Assembly: GCF_000622085.1 (NCBI RefSeq)
Contig: NZ_KK211395.1
Location: 1-60,340, forward strand
DNA: 60,340 nucleotides
Origin: Butyrivibrio proteoclasticus P6B7
Lineage (GTDB): Bacteria > Bacillota > Clostridia > Lachnospirales > Lachnospiraceae
Direction: 5' to 3'
Shown: positions 54,932 through 60,340 of the stretch, one piece after another
Numbering within the stretch: position 1 is the stretch's first letter
How the letters are laid out: the number at the start of each line of letters is the position of its first letter
Made by a program: the position numbers and the translations under genes
The notes under the pieces: generated by a model
The model's database searches: none
Told to the model about the DNA's origin: nothing
The model's input: the letters and a program-made list of their open reading frames with translations, nothing else

Positions 54932-55705
54932 ATGTGGCAGATCATCTTAATTCCATTCATCGGTACAACTCTAGGTGCAGCCAGCGTTTTCCTTCTTAGG
55001 AAAGGGATTGGCGAGAAGATGCAGCGCGCGTTATCTGGCTTTGCATCAGGCGTAATGGTGGCGGCATCCTTCTTTAGCTTGCTGTTGCCGGCTTTAGACC
55101 AGACTGCAGAGGAGGGCATGGGAAAGCTGGGATTCATCCCTGTTTCCATCGGCTTTGGCATTGGAATGCTGTTTCTGCTTGTGTTGGACGTGTTGACGCC
55201 CCACATGCACATGGATAATCATGAAGAAGGTCTCAAGAGCGGCCTCAAAAGGACAACTAAGCTGGTTCTTGCAGTGACACTTCACAACCTGCCTGAAGGA
55301 ATGGCGGTTGGTATCGTCTGCGCAGGCTGGATGTACGGAAACACAGCGATTACCTTCACAGGCGCACTGGCACTGGCTCTTGGTATCGCGATTCAGAACT
55401 TCCCTGAGGGCGCAATTGTTTCTATGCCGCTGCTTGGAGAAGGTGTGCCAAAGGGTAAAACATTTCTTTATGGCATGCTGTCTGGAATAGTGGAGCCTAT
55501 CGGATCACTGCTTGTGATCGCAGCTTCAAGCTTGTTGATTCCTACAATGCCGTATCTACTTAGCTTTGCGGCAGGCGCCATGATATATGTTGTTGTAGAA
55601 GAGCTCATCCCGGAGATGTCCGAGGGCGAGCATTCAAATATAGGAACCATCGCATTTGCGGTGGGATTCATCCTGATGATGGCTCTGGATGTGGGCCTCG
55701 GGTGA
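54932..55705 (+). CDS. ZIP-family metal transporter (257 aa)
   Basis: Eight membrane helices with the two ZIP metal-site helices HNLPEGMAVG and NFPEGAIVSMP, and a loop with PHMHMDNHEE, show a ZupT/GufA-type ZIP carrier for zinc, iron or manganese. It moves divalent metals into the cytosol. The end VVEELIPEMSEGEHSNIGT is typical. TGGAAAGGAC precedes the ATG. The next gene follows after 18 bases. Confidence 0.92.
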   Translation: MWQIILIPFIGTTLGAASVFLLRKGIGEKMQRALSGFASGVMVAASFFSLLLPALDQTAEEGMGKLGFIPVSIGFGIGMLFLLVLDVLTPHMHMDNHEEGLKSGLKRTTKLVLAVTLHNLPEGMAVGIVCAGWMYGNTAITFTGALALALGIAIQNFPEGAIVSMPLLGEGVPKGKTFLYGMLSGIVEPIGSLLVIAASSLLIPTMPYLLSFAAGAMIYVVVEELIPEMSEGEHSNIGTIAFAVGFILMMALDVGLG

Positions 55706-55723
55706 TAGATAGGAGGTTTCAAA

Positions 55724-56350
55724 ATGGCAAAAGTACTGATACTTAACGGAAGCCCTCATGCAAACGGCTGCACAGCCACTGCACTTGACGAGATGATCAA
55801 GGTTTTTGAGCAGGAGGGGATTGAGACTGAGCTTATTCAGGTGGGCAACAAGGATATTCGCGGTTGCGTAGCCTGTGGTTACTGCTCTAAGAATGGCAAG
55901 TGCGTGGTAAATGACCTGGTTAACGAAGTTGCGCCAAAGTTCGAAGAGGCAGATGGCCTCGTGGTGGGAAGCCCAGTGTACTATGCTTCTCCAAACGGCA
56001 CCATTCTTGCTTTCATGGACAGGCTCTTTTACAGTACCTCTTTTAGCAAGCAGTTCAAGGTGGGCGCGGCAGTGGTCAGCGCTCGAAGGGGCGGAAACAC
56101 TGCGACTTTCGATGTTCTCAACAAGTATTTCACCATCAGCGGCATGCCTGTGGCCTCCAGCACTTACTGGAACCAGGTTCACGGCTTCACTTCTGGAGAT
56201 GTGCAAAAAGATCTTGAGGGACTTCAGACAATGCGCAATCTGGCCAGGAACATGTCCTTCATGATCAAGGCTTTTGCTGATGCCAAGGAGAAGTATGGCC
56301 TGCCAGAGGTTGAAAGAGGCGCATTTACAAGTTTTCCAGACGGAAAGTGA
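55724..56350 (+). CDS. NADPH-dependent FMN reductase / flavodoxin-like protein (208 aa)
   Basis: The flavin loop LILNGSPHANGCTATALDEM and CVACGYCSKNGKCVVNDLVN (an iron-sulfur-flavoprotein-like cysteine set) identify the family; GSPVYYASPNGTILAFMDRL completes the FMN site. It reduces flavin or quinone-like substrates with NAD(P)H. TAGGAGG lies before the ATG, 18 bases after the ZIP gene, so both are probably co-transcribed. Confidence 0.9.
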   Translation: MAKVLILNGSPHANGCTATALDEMIKVFEQEGIETELIQVGNKDIRGCVACGYCSKNGKCVVNDLVNEVAPKFEEADGLVVGSPVYYASPNGTILAFMDRLFYSTSFSKQFKVGAAVVSARRGGNTATFDVLNKYFTISGMPVASSTYWNQVHGFTSGDVQKDLEGLQTMRNLARNMSFMIKAFADAKEKYGLPEVERGAFTSFPDGK

Positions 56351-56428
56351 GTAATTCCGCGGAAGATTGTGGATAAGGCTAGCAGATTAGCGATGATTTG
56401 TGGATAAAGCAGACAGTGAGGAGGCAGC

Positions 56429-56713
56429 ATGAGCATTGCGGATAAATTGGAAGTTCTTTTAACAAAAGCAAAGGCGGACGAGGCGCTGAAGGAGAGACTC
56501 CTGGCGACTAGAGATGCGAAGGAACCGCTGGCGGAGTTCTGCAAGATCGCGCAGGAGTGCGGCGTTGATGTGACTGTCATGGACATCGTCAATCAAGGCG
56601 AGGAGTTCTACGCTGAGATCAAGCGCAGTACCAACGGTGGCGGCGAGAACTCACCAGACCTGGAGTTCCAGAATGATGAGTACTCTATTTTCATGATGCG
56701 ACTTGGGGAGTGA
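56429..56713 (+). CDS. Unknown small protein, faintly Nif11-like (94 aa)
   Basis: GAGGAGGCAGC sets the ATG. The front (ADKLEVLLTKAKADEALKER, LLATRDAKEPLAEFCKIAQE) resembles the helical part of Nif11-type leader peptides, where a Nif11 domain precedes a core peptide. The end is acidic and no modification enzyme is nearby, so a natural-product role is not supported. It carries the AGTTCTTTTAACA word near its start. Confidence 0.5.
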   Translation: MSIADKLEVLLTKAKADEALKERLLATRDAKEPLAEFCKIAQECGVDVTVMDIVNQGEEFYAEIKRSTNGGGENSPDLEFQNDEYSIFMMRLGE

Positions 56714-56717
56714 TTCT

Positions 56718-56789
56718 ATGAAGACTGTGAACGTGGTGCCGGCGGATCGGGAGCTGGTGGAAGAGATCAAGGAGAGTATGCGAGATTGA
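56718..56789 (+). CDS. Possible 23-aa leader peptide
   Basis: An ATG at 56718 opens 23 codons (MKTVNVVPADRELVEEIKES, then MRD) and its stop overlaps the TTG start of the ankyrin gene. Translation through it could feed that start. It may instead be the remnant of a longer gene. Confidence 0.35.
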   Translation: MKTVNVVPADRELVEEIKESMRD

Positions 56790-57442
56790 AAAAATTGTTT
56801 CTTGCCATAAGGCATGGGGATTTGGAGCAGGTAAAGGCGCTGATTGAGAAGAAGCCTGAGCTTGTGAACTGCGTTGCGAAGCAGCCGCCCAAGAAGGATG
56901 ACGGGCAGTCGCCTTTGATGGTTGCTTTGAAGATAGAGCAGCATGAAATTGCGAACTACCTGATAGATGCGGGGGCGGACTTGAATTTCATGGAGTCTGA
57001 GCCTTGCTGCGGTGTGTTGAGGCAGCCGGTTTTGTTTGATGCCATCTGCAACGCGGTTATGTGTTCCAGGTGGAATACCTATCATCATGCGTGTGGGCTG
57101 GAGGTGCGTTCCACTAAGGAAAACTTCGATGCTGCCTATGCTCTTTTGGAGAGGATGCTGAAAAACGGGGCGGATATTCATGCGGTGGATTCATACGGTT
57201 TTTCGGCAATTTGGCATTTTGCTTCGGATGCAAATGAGATTTTGCCGGGGTATGAAGATGCGGAGAAGCGCATCTACGATGACACCAGGAAGTTCACGGA
57301 TGAGGTTCGCGAGGATCTGACGAAGGTCTACAAGCTGCTGGTTGAGTACGGCGTGGATGTGGATTATGTTAGCCCTACGCTGCACACCACGGTTCGAAAG
57401 TTCCACCATGGGCCGGTGCTGGAGATACTAAATGCTGAATGA
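56786..57442 (+). CDS. Ankyrin-repeat protein (218 aa)
   Basis: Ankyrin repeats are visible: LFLAIRHGDLEQVKALIEKK, GQSPLMVALKIEQHEIANYL then IDAGADLNF, and MLKNGADIHAVDSYGFSAIW, then LLVEYGVDVDYVSPTL. The protein is soluble and probably binds a partner protein. The likely start is a TTG at 56786 with GGAGAG upstream, coupled to the tiny frame before it; no ATG is well placed. The repeats are divergent in the centre. Confidence 0.8.
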   Translation: MKKLFLAIRHGDLEQVKALIEKKPELVNCVAKQPPKKDDGQSPLMVALKIEQHEIANYLIDAGADLNFMESEPCCGVLRQPVLFDAICNAVMCSRWNTYHHACGLEVRSTKENFDAAYALLERMLKNGADIHAVDSYGFSAIWHFASDANEILPGYEDAEKRIYDDTRKFTDEVREDLTKVYKLLVEYGVDVDYVSPTLHTTVRKFHHGPVLEILNAE

Positions 57443-57514
57443 GATAATCAGCTCATTGTTGGCAGAGTCGTGGTGAATAATTGGAACATAATACAAAGAG
57501 AAAAAGGAGCAATT

Positions 57515-57691
57515 ATGGAAACTTGGTACTATGTAGTTGAGAGTATTGACGGAGATTACGCTAATCTTCGAAGAACTGATATCGAGTCATCAGATCTTAA
57601 GCTGGTTGCGAGAGCTCTTTTACCAGAGGGAATCGCAGAGGGCACACAGCTTAAGTACGAGCTGATGCAGTATTCAATTGTAGGAGAATGA
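57515..57691 (+). CDS. DUF3006-like small protein (58 aa)
   Basis: The sequence METWYYVVESIDGDYANLRR, then LLPEGIAEGTQLKYELMQYS, resembles the pattern of DUF3006 proteins, in which a DGDYAxL strand is followed by LPxGxxEG. The fold is a small beta domain of unknown role. AAAAAGGAG lies before the ATG. The GH43 gene begins 4 bases after the stop, so the two may be co-translated. The AGCTCTTTTACC word lies at 57613. Confidence 0.65.
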   Translation: METWYYVVESIDGDYANLRRTDIESSDLKLVARALLPEGIAEGTQLKYELMQYSIVGE

Positions 57692-57695
57692 CAGG

Positions 57696-59129
57696 ATGAA
57701 AGAGTTTGTTAAGGGAGCGAATCCCTACATGCCGCTCTGGGAGCATGTTCCGGATGGGGAGCCCAGGGTTTTTGAGCACGATGGGGAGAAACGTGTTTAC
57801 GTTTATGGATCCCACGATATAGAGATGGACAAGTATTGCGGCCGCAACTACGTGGTTTGGTCCGCGCCAGTTGAGGATTTGACGGACTGGAAGTATCACG
57901 GAGTGGCTTACGAGACGCACTATGACTCGATTTTGTATGCGCCAGATGTGGTAAAGCGAGGTGACACCTACTATATGTACGCCGCAGAGCGCTGCGGAAG
58001 CCTTGTGGTGGTGGCTAGCGCCAAGACACCTTGGGGACCTTTCGAAAATCCGGTGGAAACTAAGCTGGGCTTTGATCCAGGTGTGCTGGTGGATGACGAC
58101 AATCGCGTTTATGCCTACTGGGGCGGTTGCGCGGCGCCATGCTACATCGCGGAGATGGAAGATGACATGGCTACCATCAAGGAGGAAACTCTTGTGGAGA
58201 ATCCGCTTGGTCACTCGACTTGCCCTTGGAACCCCGTGGACGATGGCCACATTTCCTTGATTGATGCTTTCTTCGAGGCTTCAAGCCCTCGCAAAGTAAT
58301 GGGCAAGTACGTCTACATCTACTCAAAGCGCTACGAGAAGCCTATTCCTGAGCTCGGCGTTCATGAGCCCTGCAACGGATTTTTGTCTTATCGCTTTTCC
58401 GATACACCTTTCGGCCCCTTCCACGATGGCGGCGACATCAGCTTTAACGGCGGCGAGATCCTCAAAGACAGTGAGGGCCACGGCACCATGACATATCAGT
58501 GGGGCAACAACCACGGCTCAATCATGGAAGTGAACGGAAAATGGTATATCTTTTACCACCGCCAGACCGGCGTCAACGAGTACTCCAGACAGGCTATGCT
58601 GGAGCCAGTCGACGTGGCCATGGGCAAAGACGGCCTGCTCTACATCGGCGATATCAAGTACCTTGACGGGGAGCCAGTTTCCTCCAAGCCAGTGGAAATG
58701 ACATCTCAGGGACCACACATCAACGGAATCGACGCTCGCCTCTGGATTTCTGCAGGATACGCCTGCCACATTTTTGGAAGCCGTAAAAGAGCTTACGTTA
58801 GACCTGCCTATGATCAGCGCGACGACCTGTCTACGCCAATTGTGGACATCACGGATGGCACAACCGTGGGCTTTAGATATCTTCAGTTTGGCGGTAACGC
58901 GCCTAAGACCGTAACCGTGGCCCTGGAAGAGGCTAAAAGAGCTATCGTCAGACTCCGCCTGGATTCCTACCGCGGCAGAGTTGCAGCCGAGATGACTTTT
59001 GACGGAAGCAGCAAAGAAGTGACAGCAGCGCTGAATGCCGGAATTATCGGAAAACACGCGGTTTACTTTGAGTTCGTGTCCGAAGATCCTGATGAGAGCT
59101 ATGCTTTCGATAGATTTACATTTGATTGA
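57696..59129 (+). CDS. GH43-family glycoside hydrolase (477 aa)
   Basis: The five-bladed propeller start is visible (NPYMPLWEHVPDGEPRVFEH), with YGSHDIEMDKYCG holding the first catalytic Asp region, APDVVKRGDTYYMYAA the second Asp, and SSPRKVMGKYVYIYS with the preceding Glu as acid. HGSIMEVNGKWYIFYHRQTG completes the fold. A C-terminal strand-rich domain (about 345-477) resembles CBM6. GH43 members act as beta-xylosidase or arabinofuranosidase; no signal peptide is seen, so it works in the cytosol on oligosaccharides. Two copies of AAAAGAGCT lie in its 3' part (58785, 58935). Confidence 0.88.
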   Translation: MKEFVKGANPYMPLWEHVPDGEPRVFEHDGEKRVYVYGSHDIEMDKYCGRNYVVWSAPVEDLTDWKYHGVAYETHYDSILYAPDVVKRGDTYYMYAAERCGSLVVVASAKTPWGPFENPVETKLGFDPGVLVDDDNRVYAYWGGCAAPCYIAEMEDDMATIKEETLVENPLGHSTCPWNPVDDGHISLIDAFFEASSPRKVMGKYVYIYSKRYEKPIPELGVHEPCNGFLSYRFSDTPFGPFHDGGDISFNGGEILKDSEGHGTMTYQWGNNHGSIMEVNGKWYIFYHRQTGVNEYSRQAMLEPVDVAMGKDGLLYIGDIKYLDGEPVSSKPVEMTSQGPHINGIDARLWISAGYACHIFGSRKRAYVRPAYDQRDDLSTPIVDITDGTTVGFRYLQFGGNAPKTVTVALEEAKRAIVRLRLDSYRGRVAAEMTFDGSSKEVTAALNAGIIGKHAVYFEFVSEDPDESYAFDRFTFD

Positions 59130-59175
59130 GAATTTGATTAGTGATGAAAACAGCTGATTGCGGAGTGATCTGCAG

Positions 59176-60222
59176 TCACTTGTTGTACTCGCGAAGCGCG
59201 TAGTAATAGTACTTGCGCAGGCTCTCCTTCAGGGAAAGGGGCTTTATGACGATGGCGTCGCGGCCGAATCTCCTGAAGTAGTCCTCCAGCTGCATTTCAG
59301 GCCAGTCGAAATAGTAGAAGTTTCCTTCAATCTTGGAGACTTGTGGCCTGTTCTTGGTAATCATCTTGAATTTTTTAATTCCATATTCGTTGAGGCGGAT
59401 CTTGGCCTTAACTGACTTTGCAACCGACTGAGGGCTCCGGATGGCTTTATCCTGGAGCTCTTTTTGCATGTCTGGATCTACGGTGAAAGCTCTATCTGTG
59501 ACAAAGACGCTGCGAAGCCTTGAAATGCGGAATGTGCGAGCTTTTCTTGACTTGCGGTCCACACAAAGCAGGTAGTTGCACTGCTCCTCCTTGGAAGGGG
59601 CCACAATGTAAGGCTCCACGGCAAAGAAATGCTTCTCCTCCGCAGTGGTGTTTGTGAAAGTCAGGACGCTGTGGGTCTTCAGAGCTCTATCGATGTCTTC
59701 GTAGGTGTCCTTGAAAATGATGGCCTCGCGCTCGCTTCGTGGGATGGACAGGTAGGCGTTGAACATGTCCTTCAGGTACTGGGACAGAGAGATGTCTTTT
59801 AACATGTTGGCCTCGATGATGCGCAGGGTCTCCAGGGACGCGCCGCTGACAGTCAGGGTGAGAGCGGTGTTCTTGGATGGCTTGGTGGCGCGGGCTAGCT
59901 CTTTTGACGGAGCCAGGGCCATGGCCGGGTTGCGGGTGCTCTGGGCACGGTCGTTGTTGATGTATGTGCTGACAATCTTGTCCGCCAGGGCCGCTGCGGC
60001 TTTGCCACTGATGTTGGCAGAGCTGGTCAGGTCCTCAATTATGCTGCTGCGAAGGCTCTCGCTATCGCGCCTGTACTGGTCGAAGTAGTTGACGATCAGC
60101 TCCTTCAGGAAGGCGTTGAGGTTCACGGACTCGTCCTGCTTGGTGAACTCGAAGAGCTCCGCGTCGTTGATGAGCCTGGAGCGGGTTTCTTCGGATAGGT
60201 AGATTTTGTATTTCTCAGTCAT
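59176..60222 (-). CDS. WYL-domain regulator with RHH-like front (348 aa)
   Basis: The N-terminal part (YKIYLSEETRSRLINDAELF, then LNAFLKELIVNYFDQYRRD) looks like a ribbon-helix-helix or related DNA-binding front. The C-terminal third matches WYL domains (EEKHFFAVEPYIVAPSKEEQ, CNYLLCVDRKSRKARTFRIS, RLRSVFVTDRAF), which sense small ligands or nucleic acids. The ATG at 60222 follows GAGGTACCGC on this strand; the frame extends further but without a site. It is monocistronic and faces the GH43 gene convergently. Such regulators are common beside defence or metabolic genes. Confidence 0.82.
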   Translation of the reverse strand: MTEKYKIYLSEETRSRLINDAELFEFTKQDESVNLNAFLKELIVNYFDQYRRDSESLRSSIIEDLTSSANISGKAAAALADKIVSTYINNDRAQSTRNPAMALAPSKELARATKPSKNTALTLTVSGASLETLRIIEANMLKDISLSQYLKDMFNAYLSIPRSEREAIIFKDTYEDIDRALKTHSVLTFTNTTAEEKHFFAVEPYIVAPSKEEQCNYLLCVDRKSRKARTFRISRLRSVFVTDRAFTVDPDMQKELQDKAIRSPQSVAKSVKAKIRLNEYGIKKFKMITKNRPQVSKIEGNFYYFDWPEMQLEDYFRRFGRDAIVIKPLSLKESLRKYYYYALREYNK

Positions 60223-60340
60223 GCGGTACCTCGTGGTGTGCTCAGATCTTTGATTGGAACTCTGGCGATTGTGCTCGTGTAAGCTGCGCTTGGGCAAAAG
60301 AGCTATGTTTTGCAGATTTACCCGTGATGCAAGCAATGTG

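Larger units (their letters stand above)
339..60304. repeat. Dispersed 9-mer AGCTCTTTT (29 exact copies)
   Basis: Plus-strand copies begin at 16666, 17827, 20353, 20394, 20986, 22408, 22851, 23084, 24203, 24313, 24797, 26472, 41342, 42971, 48737, 52405, 53420, 57613, 59456 and 59897. Minus-strand copies (AAAAGAGCT) begin at 339, 4706, 30682, 38105, 40741, 41178, 58785, 58935 and 60296. AGTTCTTTT variants lie at 181, 656, 42428, 42445, 50757 and 56452. Chance gives about 0.5 exact copies. The extended form is GATAGCTCTTTTRACA. The list was made by eye and may miss a few. Confidence 0.9.

Noticed and set aside
56429..56713. RiPP precursor (Nif11-type) cluster
   Set aside because: The likeness is faint, there is no core peptide after a GG-type cleavage site and no modification or export enzyme nearby.

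Overview
The window looks like a chromosomal segment of a low-to-moderate-GC Gram-positive anaerobe, most likely a Lachnospiraceae member of the Butyrivibrio/Pseudobutyrivibrio type. This is inferred from gene families (GH51 and GH43 arabinan/xylan enzymes, AlkZ-related protein, TIGR02206 and Pr6Pr membrane proteins, very large secreted repeat proteins), strong AGGAGG-type ribosome sites and lipoprotein signals. No rRNA, tRNA, integrase or CRISPR array was seen.

Layout. (1) 0-0.9 kb: two small host-type genes. (2) 0.9-14.25 kb: an AT-rich accessory island. It starts with a small membrane protein behind a consensus promoter and perfect operator, and an XRE regulator. Then comes a defence-like operon: GIY-YIG/DUF2075 ATPase, MazG-like pyrophosphohydrolase, PLD-nuclease/DUF3427 helicase, NUDIX hydrolase and HNH nuclease, followed by four small genes. 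A convergent operon holds DUF4417, a deaminase-fold protein and a likely immunity protein, and a divergent 560-aa orphan closes the island. (3) 14.3-32.4 kb: ordinary host genes (FMN-binding protein, AAA/DUF4143, XRE, flavodoxins, GtrA, MazG, a CBM2 surface protein, MBL hydrolase, hotdog thioesterase, GNAT, ArsC-like, Dabb, NUDIX, ProX-like deacylase, membrane proteins). (4) 32.7-33.9 kb: a possible GNAT toxin-antitoxin cluster behind an autoregulatory-looking promoter. (5) 34.1-35.7 kb: GH51 arabinofuranosidase. (6) 36.2-52.0 kb: a signalling and surface cluster with two similar bitopic coiled-coil membrane proteins, a hybrid histidine kinase with REC and Hpt, a REC-LuxR regulator, a 2546-aa secreted repeat protein and a third coiled-coil lipoprotein/membrane protein. 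(7) 52.3-60.3 kb: a macro-domain remnant, a DAACS symporter, ZIP transporter, FMN reductase, small genes, ankyrin protein, GH43 enzyme and a WYL regulator.

Two patterns run through the non-island DNA. The 9-mer AGCTCTTTT (usually inside TAGCTCTTTT followed by a purine or T and ACA) occurs 29 times on the two strands, against about 0.5 expected by chance. It lies in every reading frame, in coding and intergenic DNA, once as a perfect inverted pair forming a terminator, and is nearly absent from the AT-rich island. Second, intergenic gaps hold clusters of imperfect palindromes (arms TTTTCTGTA, TACGGTA, GCGGATAA, GCCTCAG) that recur in mixed order, like mosaic interspersed elements.

The strongest candidates for new biology are the dispersed 9-mer, the 36-52 kb kinase/coiled-coil/giant-protein cluster, the nuclease-helicase-nucleotide-sanitising operon and the intracellular deaminase operon. 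All functions are read from sequence by eye; no database search or structure prediction was run.
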